The notes under the pieces are model-generated. The model saw only the letters and a list, made by a program, of their open reading frames with translations, did not search any database and was not told the origin of the DNA. This document shows, piece after piece, positions 16,971-25,331 of a stretch of 64,000 nt of DNA; position 1 is the stretch's first letter, and each line of letters opens with the position of its first letter. The stretch comes from Amycolatopsis sp. NBC_00345 (GTDB taxonomy: Bacteria; Actinomycetota; Actinomycetes; Mycobacteriales; Pseudonocardiaceae), in contig NZ_CP107995.1 of the NCBI RefSeq assembly GCF_036116635.1, forward strand, positions 7,068,001-7,132,000. Direction: 5' to 3'. The position numbers and the translations under genes were made by a program.

Positions 16971-16983
16971 GACTACAGTGTGA
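16963..16983. promoter_or_regulatory. Possible TetR operator between the flavoenzyme and TetR genes
   Basis: An imperfect inverted repeat TCACTC-N9-GTGTGA spans the 16-base gap between the two divergent start codons. Autoregulation with joint control of the flavoenzyme is inferred from its position. Confidence 0.4.
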
Positions 16984-16986
16984 CAT

Positions 16987-17631
16987 ATGGACGTGAAACG
17001 TCACTCCCGGCCGGAAGAGGCCGCCTCCGCGCTCGCGGACACCCGCAGTCGCCAAACCTCGGCGCGCGTCTCCGACGACGTGCTGCTCGACGCCGCGCGC
17101 GAGTGCGTGCTCGCGGTCGGCGTCCGGCGCACCACGCTCGCCGAGATCGCCCGCACCGCGCACGTCAGCCGTATGACGGTGTACCGGCGGTTCCCCGACG
17201 TCCGCAGTGTGCTGGCCGCGCTGATGACCCGCGAGTTCAGCGGCCTGCTGAAACAGGCGAACCACGCGGGCGACGAGGCGGCGCACATCCGGGAGCGCCT
17301 GGTGCGCATCGCCGCGGCCGCGGTCACCGAGCTGTCCGCCGACCCGCTGTTCCGCACGCTGCTGGACGTCGACCCGGAACTGGTGCTGCCCTACATCGTG
17401 GAGCGGCTGGGCGCCACGCAGAACTTCGCCGAACAGGTGCTGCGGCACCTGCTGGAGGCCGGTCACCAGGACGGCTCCATCCGGCGCGGCGAAGTGGTCA
17501 CGCAGGCGCGCTCGATCCTGCTGGTGGTGCAGTCGTTCGCGTTCTCGCTGCGCCCGGCCACGGCGGACGTCGACGAGCCGGCCCTGCTCGACGAGTTCCG
17601 GCACATCCTCGACGCTTCGCTTCGGCCGTGA
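16987..17631 (+). CDS. TetR/AcrR family regulator
   Basis: A 214-residue helical repressor with the helix-turn-helix TTLAEIARTAHVSRMTVYRRFPDVRSVLAAL at about residues 54-84 and a C-terminal ligand domain. It is placed between the divergent alkyl-DHAP-synthase-like flavoenzyme and glpD, 35 bases ahead of glpD, so it probably controls both. No classical ribosome-binding site precedes the ATG, and the transcript may be leaderless. The ligand could be an acyl or glycerolipid metabolite; this is speculation from context. Confidence 0.88.
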   Translation: MDVKRHSRPEEAASALADTRSRQTSARVSDDVLLDAARECVLAVGVRRTTLAEIARTAHVSRMTVYRRFPDVRSVLAALMTREFSGLLKQANHAGDEAAHIRERLVRIAAAAVTELSADPLFRTLLDVDPELVLPYIVERLGATQNFAEQVLRHLLEAGHQDGSIRRGEVVTQARSILLVVQSFAFSLRPATADVDEPALLDEFRHILDASLRP

Positions 17632-17665
17632 GCACCGCCGACGCACTTTTTCCCGCGGAGACGGC

Positions 17666-19201
17666 ATGAGCACCGGCTCACTCAATGCCCGCCGACGTGA
17701 ACGTGAACTGGACCGGCTGACCGGCGGCGAGCGGGTCGACGTGATCGTGGTCGGCGGCGGGGTCACCGGGGCCGGGATCGCGCTGGACGCGGCCGCGCGC
17801 GGGCTGTCGGTGGCGCTCGTGGAGGCGCGTGACCTGGCGTTCGGCACCTCGCGCTGGTCGAGCAAGCTCGTGCACGGCGGCCTGCGTTACCTGGCCAAGG
17901 GCGAGCTGGGGCTGGCGCACGAGAGCGCCGTCGAGCGCGGCATCCTGATGACCCGCACGGCGCCGCACCTGACCCGGGCCATGCCGCAGCTGTTTCCCTT
18001 GTACCCCGGCACTTCCCGGGCCCAGCAGGCGGTGATCACCACCGGGCTGCACGCGGGTGACGCGCTGCGCCGGGCGGCTCGGACGCCGTCGTCGGTGCTG
18101 CCCCGGCCACGGCCGGTCCCGGCGGCCGAGGCGCTCGCGCTGTCCCCCGGACTCGCGCCGGGCGGGCTACGCGGCGGGCTCCTGGCGTACGACGGCGCGC
18201 TGGTCGACGACGCCCGCCTGGTGGTGAGCCTCGCGCGGACGGCCGCCCTGCTGGGCGCGCGGATCCTGACGCGGGTGGAGGCGGTTTCGCTGACTGCTGA
18301 GGGCGTCCGCGTCCGCGACGGCTCGGCGGAGTACGACCTGCACGCCCGGCAGGTGATCAACGCGACCGGCGTCTGGGCGGACACGCTCACGGACTCCGTG
18401 CAGCTGCGCCCCTCGCGCGGCTCGCACCTGGTGCTGGCGCCGGGCTCGGTGTCGATCGGCGCGACCTCGGTGAACGTGCCGGTGCCCGGCGAGACCAACC
18501 GCTTCGTGTTCCTGCTCCCCCAGCCCGACGGCCGCGTTTACCTGGGGCTGACCGACGAGCCGCTGGACGGCGAGGTCCCGCCAGTGCCGTCGGTGCCGGA
18601 GTCCGATGTGGACTTCCTGCTCACGGTCGCGTCCTCGGTGCTCACGCGGCCGCTGACCCGCGAGGACGTGATCGGCTCGTTCGCCGGCCTGCGGCCGCTG
18701 GTCGCCGGCTCCGGCGGGCGCAGCGCGGACCTCTCGCGCAAGCACGCGGTGGTCACCGGCACGGACGGGGTCCTGACCGTCGTCGGCGGCAAGCTCACCA
18801 CGTACCGGCGGATGGCCGAGGACGCCGTCGATGCGGCACTGGTGCGCGCGGGCCTGCACGCCGGCCCGTCCCGCACCGCGCGGCTGCCGCTGCTGGGCGC
18901 CGCGCCGCGGAACCGGCTGTCCCTTGTGGACGCTCCCACGCGGCTCATCGCCAAGTACGGCACGGAAGCCCCGCGCGTCGCCGCGCTGGGCCAGGTCGAG
19001 CCGGAGTTCGCAGCCCCGCTCTTCGACGGCACCGAGATCACCGCCGCCGAAGTGGTCTGGGCCGTCCGCCACGAGGGCGCCCTGGACGCCGAAGACGTGC
19101 TCGACCGCCGCACCCGCCTGTCCCTCGTCCCCGCCGACGCGGCCGCCGCGCGCCCCCGCGTCCAGGATTTGGTCGCGAAGGCGCTGGCCGGGCTGTCCTG
19201 A
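17666..19201 (+). CDS. glpD: FAD-dependent glycerol-3-phosphate dehydrogenase
   Basis: Oxidises sn-glycerol-3-phosphate to dihydroxyacetone phosphate at the membrane and passes electrons to quinone. The 511-residue protein has the dinucleotide fold VDVIVVGGGVTGAGIALDAA at about residues 22-41. The family hallmark GTSRWSSKLVHGGLRYL follows, then IGSFAGLRPLV and the C-terminal VVWAVRHEGALDAEDVLDRRTRLSL. The length and order are those of actinobacterial GlpD. The ATG at 17666 follows CGGAGACGGC. Its product DHAP is also the precursor for acyl-DHAP, so the pairing with an alkyl-DHAP-synthase-like enzyme and a shared regulator is suggestive. No glycerol kinase or facilitator is adjacent. Confidence 0.94.
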   Translation: MSTGSLNARRRERELDRLTGGERVDVIVVGGGVTGAGIALDAAARGLSVALVEARDLAFGTSRWSSKLVHGGLRYLAKGELGLAHESAVERGILMTRTAPHLTRAMPQLFPLYPGTSRAQQAVITTGLHAGDALRRAARTPSSVLPRPRPVPAAEALALSPGLAPGGLRGGLLAYDGALVDDARLVVSLARTAALLGARILTRVEAVSLTAEGVRVRDGSAEYDLHARQVINATGVWADTLTDSVQLRPSRGSHLVLAPGSVSIGATSVNVPVPGETNRFVFLLPQPDGRVYLGLTDEPLDGEVPPVPSVPESDVDFLLTVASSVLTRPLTREDVIGSFAGLRPLVAGSGGRSADLSRKHAVVTGTDGVLTVVGGKLTTYRRMAEDAVDAALVRAGLHAGPSRTARLPLLGAAPRNRLSLVDAPTRLIAKYGTEAPRVAALGQVEPEFAAPLFDGTEITAAEVVWAVRHEGALDAEDVLDRRTRLSLVPADAAAARPRVQDLVAKALAGLS

Positions 19202-19226
19202 TCGGCCGGTTCCGGCTCGGCTGGGG

Positions 19227-20882
19227 TCAGCGCGAGGCGGACGGTGGGTCGAAGGGCCCGTGGTCGGCGGCGCAGACCGTGCCGGCCGGAGGCAGCGTCA
19301 GGCTGACCAGGTAGCTGTCGAGCCGCTGGTCCACGCACTGGTTCCGGCCGTCGTAGGCGACGCCGTGCCCGGCGATGTCCACGGTGAGCAGGCCGGCCCG
19401 GCCGAGCAGGTGACTGGTGGAGACCGCGTCCTCATACGGTGTCGCCGGGTCGCCGAGCCGGTCGCCCACGAGCAGGACCGGGTTGGCGGTCGGCCGGTTC
19501 CACGGGCCGGTGTAGCGGTCGGGGTCGGTCACCGGCCAGCTCGCGCACGGCAACGCGCGGTAGACCCAGGCCGACGCGAACCCGGGAGCGGCCGCCTCGG
19601 CCCGGCGGGCGTAGCGGCCGACGGCCTGCGGATCGCGCGGGTTGTCGGAGTCCGTGCAGCCGACGGCGTTGAACCAGGTGTTGAACGCGTTCTGCGGCTC
19701 GCCGGGCTCCGTGGTCGTGGCGCCGGCCGGGTCAGCAGAGAACCGTGGCGGCACCGGCACCGGCACCGGCACCGGCGCTGCCGCGGCGGCGACCGGGTGC
19801 TGGGTGGCGAGGTACACCGTCTGCAGGAAAGGGGTCATGGCCGCGGCGGCTTGCCAGTTGTAGAGCCCGGTCAGCATCCGGTTGACCAGCTCCGTGTAGG
19901 TGATCTGGTGCGGATCGCCGTGCGAATCCAGGTAGGTGACCGGTCCCCGGCGCAGCGTGGCCAGCAGGTCGTCGTACTTGTGGTGCAGGCTCGGCTCCGT
20001 GGCGCCGGGCCCGCCGAACTCGCACTGGGTGTGGGCCGCGCATTCCCGCAACAGGGTGTTCAGCGCGGTCTGGGCACCGAGGTACGGGGCGGTCCGGTAG
20101 ATGTAGGGCTCGCCGCCCTGCCCCGGCTGCCGGCCGGTGGTCCACTCCTGCGGCTGCAGCACACCGTCGAGCACCATGGCCCGCACCCGCTGCGGGAACA
20201 GGTTGGCGTACACCTCACCCAGGAATGTCCCGTAGGACGTGCCGAGGTAGGTCAGCTGCCGGTCGCCGACGGCGCGGCGCAGCAGGTCCAGGTCCCGGGC
20301 GACGTTGGCGGTGGACATGTGCCCGAGCAGCGGCCCGGCGTGCTGCGCGCAGCGCGCGGTGACGTCGCCGACCTGCCGGATCGCCGCGGCCTCTTCGGCT
20401 TCGGTGACGGGGAAGACCGGGCTCAGTTTCGCGTCGTCGGCCGGGTCGCCGGAACAGCTGACCGGGGTGGAGGCGCTGGTGCCGCGCGGGTCGAACCCGA
20501 CGATGTCGAAGCGGGCGCTCATCGCCGGTGACAGCCGCGGCGGGATCCGGCCGCCGCCGCCGGGACCGCCGGGGTTGACGAACACGGTGCCGATCTTGTG
20601 CTGCGTGTCCGTAGCGGGCCGTTTGTTCAGGGCCAGGGAGATCTGCGGACCGGTCGGGTCCCGATAGGACAGTGGAACCCGGGCCGTGGCGCACTCGGAG
20701 CCGGGCGGAGCAGTGTCGGCCGGGCAGGTTGCCCAGTCGAGCACGGGTGCCGCGGCGCTGTCGCTGTCGGGGCCGGCCGGTGGTGTCACGGCGCCCGCCC
20801 CCGTGGTCAGTCCGGCCGAGATCGTCAACGTCACGATGCCCAGCGTGAGGCCACGCCGGAGGGCGCTGCGTCGTGCTCTCAT
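19227..20882 (-). CDS. Secreted alpha/beta-hydrolase, tripeptidyl aminopeptidase (TAP) type
   Basis: An exported serine peptidase-like hydrolase of the SlpD/SlpE/TAP group, which removes N-terminal tripeptides in Streptomyces. The 551-residue precursor has a signal peptide (MRARRSALRRGLTLGIVTLT..., cut near AGA). The oxyanion and strand region is FVNPGGPGGGG, the nucleophile elbow GTSYGTFLG, the acid loop GDRLGDPATPYEDA, and the histidine GHGVAYD near the end. A C-terminal TAP-like domain follows. Between the cap and C-terminal parts there is a run VPVPVPVP encoded by four exact GGCACC hexamers. No accessory gene adjoins it. Confidence 0.9.
   Translation of the reverse strand: MRARRSALRRGLTLGIVTLTISAGLTTGAGAVTPPAGPDSDSAAAPVLDWATCPADTAPPGSECATARVPLSYRDPTGPQISLALNKRPATDTQHKIGTVFVNPGGPGGGGRIPPRLSPAMSARFDIVGFDPRGTSASTPVSCSGDPADDAKLSPVFPVTEAEEAAAIRQVGDVTARCAQHAGPLLGHMSTANVARDLDLLRRAVGDRQLTYLGTSYGTFLGEVYANLFPQRVRAMVLDGVLQPQEWTTGRQPGQGGEPYIYRTAPYLGAQTALNTLLRECAAHTQCEFGGPGATEPSLHHKYDDLLATLRRGPVTYLDSHGDPHQITYTELVNRMLTGLYNWQAAAAMTPFLQTVYLATQHPVAAAAAPVPVPVPVPPRFSADPAGATTTEPGEPQNAFNTWFNAVGCTDSDNPRDPQAVGRYARRAEAAAPGFASAWVYRALPCASWPVTDPDRYTGPWNRPTANPVLLVGDRLGDPATPYEDAVSTSHLLGRAGLLTVDIAGHGVAYDGRNQCVDQRLDSYLVSLTLPPAGTVCAADHGPFDPPSASR
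19750..19773. repeat. Four tandem GGCACC hexamers inside the TAP-like gene
   Basis: Four exact copies encode alternating valine-proline in a linker. Such a repeat can change copy number without shifting the frame. Confidence 0.8.
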
Positions 20883-21090
20883 TCGGGAACTTCCCCTCGT
20901 GGTGCGGTGCCGTGCTCCGCGAGCACCCTAGGGCGGGGATTCGGAACTCCGGATCCGCCGGGAAGCCGGGAAAGAGTGGCTGTTCGGCCGATGCCCGCCG
21001 ACCCGAGAGCTGGGACACGACTCCGGCGGATTCCCGATCAGACGTTGCTCAGACTTGACGAGTCGTTGGGTTTTTGCAACAGTATGTTCC

Positions 21091-21360
21091 ATGAGCCCGG
21101 TCAGACGCGGCAAAGAGCTGCCGATCCACAACCGGCTGCCCGTGCTCCGGGCGGAGCGGGGGATGAGCCGGGCGGCGCTGGCCGATGCGGTGGAGGTCAA
21201 CCCGCAGACGATCGGGGCGCTGGAGCGCGGGGACCACTACCCGAGCCTCGACCTGGCGTTCCGCATCTGCACGGTGTTCGACCTGCCCGTGGAGGCGGTG
21301 TTCAGCCGCGAGCCGTTCGCGCCACTGTCCACACAGGTCTATCGAGAGGGGGGAGCATGA
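21091..21360 (+). CDS. XRE/Cro-type helix-turn-helix regulator
   Basis: An 89-residue single-domain DNA-binding protein. LRAERGMSRAALADAVEVNPQTIGALERGDHYPSLDLAFRI spans the helix-turn-helix, with a VFDLPVEAVFS tail typical of the small YgzD/YozG-like regulators that precede membrane-protein and ABC genes. The ATG at 21091 is chosen. TTGACG at 21055 and CAGTAT at about 21080 could be the -35 and -10 with 19-base spacing, leaving almost no leader. The next gene starts within its stop codon (ATGA), so it heads a four-gene operon with a membrane protein and an ABC exporter, which it probably regulates. Confidence 0.88.
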   Translation: MSPVRRGKELPIHNRLPVLRAERGMSRAALADAVEVNPQTIGALERGDHYPSLDLAFRICTVFDLPVEAVFSREPFAPLSTQVYREGGA

Positions 21361-21905
21361 CGACGAAACGGGGGCGCCTCGCCGCCTACTGGGAGCGACA
21401 GCTCGACCGGGCGGAGGAGCAGGAAGCCCAACGCGCGCTGAAGCTGCGCGCCTGGCGCACCCGCCGGCGGCGGCGTCAGCTGGTCGGGCTGACCGCGGCC
21501 GGCGACCTGATCCTGATCGTCGCCGCGGCGCTGCTCGAGCTCGTCCCGAACTGGCTGTTCATCGTGCTGTGGGTCGCGGGGTTCGTGGTCGCCGGGACCG
21601 GCTTCATCCCGCAGCGCATCGTCACCGGCAAGATGAGCGACAGCTTCTCGCGGCGGCTCGACGAGCGGGAGCGCGAATGGCGCCACCGCACCGCTTTCCT
21701 GGCCTACCAGGTCATGATCTACCTGATGCTGATCGCGATGGTGTACGAGCTGGCCATCAATCGCCGGCCGGACGGCGCGATCCGCGGCGTGACGATGCTG
21801 GCCGCGCTGATCGTCACCGGCAGCACCCTCCCGTCGATGATCCTCGGCTGGACGCTGCCGGACGACGATCCCGAAGACTTTCTCGAACCGGGGGACGGGG
21901 CATGA
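21357..21905 (+). CDS. Four-helix membrane protein of the HTH/ABC operon
   Basis: Function unknown. The 182-residue protein has a charged N-terminus (residues 1-40, rich in Arg and Glu). Two adjacent hydrophobic helices follow (about 43-82), then a basic cytoplasmic loop (RRLDEREREWRHRT), two more helices (about 115-165) and an acidic tail DDDPEDFLEPGDG. It resembles the multispan partners often encoded after YgzD-type regulators (DUF2178-like), but the family is not certain. It overlaps both neighbours by four bases, which implies tight translational coupling and a shared role with the exporter. Confidence 0.75.
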   Translation: MTTKRGRLAAYWERQLDRAEEQEAQRALKLRAWRTRRRRRQLVGLTAAGDLILIVAAALLELVPNWLFIVLWVAGFVVAGTGFIPQRIVTGKMSDSFSRRLDEREREWRHRTAFLAYQVMIYLMLIAMVYELAINRRPDGAIRGVTMLAALIVTGSTLPSMILGWTLPDDDPEDFLEPGDGA

Positions 21906-22819
21906 CCGATCAGACGCTGGAGATCGACCGGATCTCCAAGCGGTACGGGGAAAAAGTGGCACTCGACGGGGTCTCCTTCGACGTGCGCGCCGGTGAGCTC
22001 TTCGGGTTCGTCGGCGGCAACGGCGCGGGCAAGACCACGACGATGCGGATCGCGCTGGGGGTGCTGACCGCCGACTCCGGCGAGGTCCGGTTCGACGGGC
22101 GGCCGATCACCCACGAGACGCGCACGCGCATCGGGTACATGCCCGAGGAGCGCGGCCTGTACCCGAAGATGAAGGTGCTCGACCAGCTCGTCTACCTGGC
22201 CGAGCTGCACGGGCTGAGCACCAACGACGCGCACCGCAGCGCCGAGCTGTGGCTGGCCCGGCTCGGCCTCGGCGAGCGGCGCAAGGACGAGGTGCAGAAG
22301 CTCAGCCTCGGCAACCAGCAGCGCGTGCAGCTCGCCGCCGCGCTGGTGCACGACCCGGCCGTGCTGGTGCTCGACGAGCCGTTCTCCGGCCTCGACCCGC
22401 TGGCGGTGGACGTGATGAGCGGGGTGCTGCGCGAGAAGGCCGCGCGCGGCGTGCCCGTGGTGTTCTCCAGCCACCAGCTGGAACTGGTGGAGCGGCTGTG
22501 CGACCGCGTCGGGATCATCCACAATGGACGAATGGCTGCCGTCGGCACGGTGGCCGAGCTGACCCGCGGCGCCGGCAGCCGGCTGGTCGTCACGGCTCCG
22601 GGCACCCGTCCCGGCTGGGCCTCGACGGTGCCGGGAGTGCGGGTGCTGGAAGAACGCGGTTCGACGACCGTGCTGGAGCTGGACCCGAGCGCGGACGACC
22701 AGGCCGTGCTGGCCGCCGCGCTGGCGACCGGGCCGGTCACGGAGTTCAGCCGGCATCGCCGCTCGCTCACCGAGCTGTTCCGCGACGCCGGCGCGCCGAA
22801 GCAGGGAGACGTGGCATGA
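21902..22819 (+). CDS. ABC transporter ATPase, NatA-like
   Basis: The 305-residue ATP-binding subunit of an exporter. It has Walker A GGNGAGKT, the signature LSLGNQQRVQLA (a variant, LSLGN for LSGGQ, common in the NatA group), Walker B VLVLDEPFSGLDP and the H-loop SSHQ. A C-terminal extension after about residue 215 (LVVTAPGTRPGW...) is typical of antibiotic and sodium exporters. The gene overlaps the membrane protein before it and the permease after it. The substrate may be Na+ or an antimicrobial compound; this is inferred from the family only. Confidence 0.93.
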   Translation: MTDQTLEIDRISKRYGEKVALDGVSFDVRAGELFGFVGGNGAGKTTTMRIALGVLTADSGEVRFDGRPITHETRTRIGYMPEERGLYPKMKVLDQLVYLAELHGLSTNDAHRSAELWLARLGLGERRKDEVQKLSLGNQQRVQLAAALVHDPAVLVLDEPFSGLDPLAVDVMSGVLREKAARGVPVVFSSHQLELVERLCDRVGIIHNGRMAAVGTVAELTRGAGSRLVVTAPGTRPGWASTVPGVRVLEERGSTTVLELDPSADDQAVLAAALATGPVTEFSRHRRSLTELFRDAGAPKQGDVA

Positions 22820-24009
22820 ACCGCATCAGCCCCGCGCGCGCCGTCCGGCTGGTCGCCAAGCGCGAGCTGAACACCCGGCTGCGCACGCGTTCGTTCGTGG
22901 TCAGCACCGCCGTGCTTTTGGTGCTGCTGTGCGGTTACGTCGCGCTGCAGGCCTTCCTCGCCGGCTCCTCCAGCACGACCACGATCGCGCTCACCGGGCA
23001 GGCACAGGGCATCGCGCAGGAGCTGCAGGCGGCCGGCGCGCAGGCCGGGGACAAGTTCGAGACCGTCACCGTATCGTCCGAAGAGGACGGACAGGACCAG
23101 GTCCGCTCGGGTGACGCCGACGCGCTCGTGTCCGGCAGCGCCTCCCGGCTCCGGGTCACCGTCAAGTCCACACTGGACACCAAACTGCAGGCCGTGCTCG
23201 ACGGCATCGTGCAGCAGCAGGTCCTCGACGCCCAGCTGTCCGCCGCCCACCTCGACCCGGTACAGGTGCGCCAGACGGTCTCGGCGGCGCACGTCGACGT
23301 CGCGCCGCCGCTGGAGCCTCGCGACTCGGACCACGGGCAGAAGCTCGTGATCGGCATCGTCGTCGCGATCCTGCTGTACATGAGCATCATCACCTACGGC
23401 CTGCTCGTCGCCCAGGGTGTGGTGGAGGAGAAGTCCAGCCGGGTGGTGGAGATCCTGCTCTCCACCGTGCGGCCGTGGCATCTGCTGCTGGGCAAGGTGA
23501 TCGGGCTCGGCCTGGTCGGGCTGGTGCAGCTCGGCATCATCGTCGTGGTCGGGCTGGCCGTGGCCACGGGGACCGGGGTGCTGACCGCGAGCGGCATCGC
23601 GGTGGGGGCCGTCGCCTGGGGCATCGTCTGGTACCTGCTGGGATTCCTGTTGTACGCCATGATCTACGGCGCCGCCGGCTCGCTCGTCTCACGGCAGGAG
23701 GACACGCAGTCGGTGGTGGCGCCGGTGAACATCGCGCTGATCATCGGCTTCATCGCGGGGATCAACCTGCTCACGCAGTCGCCGGACGGCACCGCGACCC
23801 GCGTCGTCTCGCTGATCCCGCTGCTGTCACCGGTGCTGATGCCGGCGCGGATCGCCACCGGCGCGGCGGCGCCGTGGGAGATCGTGACGTCGCTGGTGCT
23901 GACGATCGCGTCGATCGGCCTGGTCACCTGGCTGGGCGCGCGGATCTACCAGAACGGCGTGCTGCGCGTGGGCAGCCGGGTGAAACTGGCCGACGCCCTC
24001 CGCCGCTGA
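22816..24009 (+). CDS. ABC-2 type permease, NatB-like
   Basis: The membrane subunit of the exporter, 397 residues. One N-terminal helix (SFVVSTAVLLVLLCGYVAL) is followed by an extracytoplasmic domain of about 150 residues. A block of five helices starts at VIGIVVAILLYMSIITYG, with the motif QGVVEEKSSRVVEILLSTVRPWHLLLGKVIG that typifies NatB/YhaP permeases. The long external loop distinguishes it from DrrB-type permeases. It ends the operon, followed by a perfect palindrome. Confidence 0.93.
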   Translation: MNRISPARAVRLVAKRELNTRLRTRSFVVSTAVLLVLLCGYVALQAFLAGSSSTTTIALTGQAQGIAQELQAAGAQAGDKFETVTVSSEEDGQDQVRSGDADALVSGSASRLRVTVKSTLDTKLQAVLDGIVQQQVLDAQLSAAHLDPVQVRQTVSAAHVDVAPPLEPRDSDHGQKLVIGIVVAILLYMSIITYGLLVAQGVVEEKSSRVVEILLSTVRPWHLLLGKVIGLGLVGLVQLGIIVVVGLAVATGTGVLTASGIAVGAVAWGIVWYLLGFLLYAMIYGAAGSLVSRQEDTQSVVAPVNIALIIGFIAGINLLTQSPDGTATRVVSLIPLLSPVLMPARIATGAAAPWEIVTSLVLTIASIGLVTWLGARIYQNGVLRVGSRVKLADALRR

Positions 24010-24021
24010 CCCCGCCGCTTC

Positions 24022-24077
24022 AAGGGCTCGTGAGTGTTTATGACGGTTCTAACCGTCATAAACACTCACGAGCCCTT
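24022..24077. terminator. Palindrome, GTGAGTGTTTATGACGGTT family, perfect copy
   Basis: Perfect 27-base arms (24022-24048, 24051-24077) with centre CT follow the exporter operon. The inner 19 bases of each arm and the centre are identical to those at 702-755, 23 kb away, while the outermost bases differ yet still pair. Confidence 0.78.
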
Positions 24078-24156
24078 TGCGGTGCTGGCCCCTAGGTGGC
24101 CGGTTCCGGGTATCTCCCTGATGGCGGACCGGCCGGCAGCCGAAAGACTCGTTGGC

Positions 24157-25328
24157 ATGAAAAGAAATCCGCTGGTCCGCGGGCTCGCCGCGACGATGGC
24201 CGCCGCCACCCTGCTGTCCGTGACGGCCGCGCCGGCCGCGTTCGCCGCCACACCCGGGTCGGTGTCGCAGCCCGCCGCCGCCGTGAGGACCCCGCTCCCG
24301 CCGTTGAACCCCGCGGCCCTGCGAGCCGCGATCGCCGGGCTGCCGAACGCCGACGAGACGGGGGCGCTGCTGCAGGTCCGCGGCCCGGCGGGGCCTGGAC
24401 CGGCACGTCCGGGACGGCTGACCTGAGTACCGGGGCACCCGTCCCGGCCGACGCGCACTTCCGGATCGGCAGCATCACCAAGACGTTCACCGCCGTCCTC
24501 GTGATGCAGCTGGCCGCGGAGCACCGCGTCGACCTCGACACGCCGGTGCAGCGGTACCTGCCGGGGCTGCTGCCCGCGGACTACCCGCCGATCACCGTCG
24601 CCCAGCTGCTGAACCACACCAGCGGCCTGCCCGGCGTCGACCTGCCCAACGATCCACAGTGGATCGTCGATCACCGGTACACCGTGTTCACCCCGGAGCA
24701 GGTGCTGGCCACGGCGCTGCGGCACCCGATCGTCTTCACCCCGGGCAGCGCGCAGCAGTACACGAACACCGGATACCTGGTCGCGGGCCTGCTGGTGGAA
24801 AAGCTGACCGGCCGCCCGTACGCCGAGGTGATGCGCGACCGCGTGATCCGGCCGCTGGGCCTGCGTGAGACCTCCGTGCCGGGGAACGACCCGGACCTGC
24901 CCGCGCCGTACGCGCACGGCTACCTCGCCGTGAACGGGCAGCTGGTGGACATGACCCGGATGAACCAGTCGATCCCGTGGGCGGCGGGCGAGATGATCTC
25001 CACCGCGGGCGACCTGGACACGTTCCTCACCGCGCTCTTCCGCGGGCGGCTCGTGCCGGCGCCCCAGCTGGCGCGGATGTTCACCGTGCCGAGCGTGAAG
25101 ATGTTCGGCTCCGACCAGGCCGCCTACTACAGCCAGGGCCTGATGACCTCCACGATCAACGGGGTCACCGTCTGGGGCAAGACCGGTACCCGTTACGGCT
25201 ACACCAACGGCGTCTGGGCGACCCGCGACCTGCAGCGTCGCGCCGTCTACTCCATCAACTCCACCTCGAAGGGCGCCGAAGGCCAGCCCGCGATCGTGGG
25301 GAAGATCGCGGACGCGATCACCCGGTGA
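24157..25328 (+). pseudogene. Secreted serine hydrolase (class C beta-lactamase/DD-peptidase fold), frameshifted
   Basis: The reading starts at ATG 24157 with a clear signal peptide (KRNPLVRGLAATMAAATLLS...FAA) and runs to ALLQVRGP. It continues only in another frame, GGAWTGTSGTADLSTGAPVPADAHFRIG. A single missing base near 24385-24392, in a run of C and G, explains the shift; the first frame stops at 24424-24426. The second part carries the active-site set: GSITKTFTAV (SxxK), YTNTGY (YxN) and WGKTGTRYG (KTG). Either the gene is recently inactivated or this is a sequencing error in a GC run. If corrected, it would encode an exported D-alanyl-D-alanine carboxypeptidase-like hydrolase of about 390 residues. 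Confidence 0.8.
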
Positions 25329-25331
25329 GGC

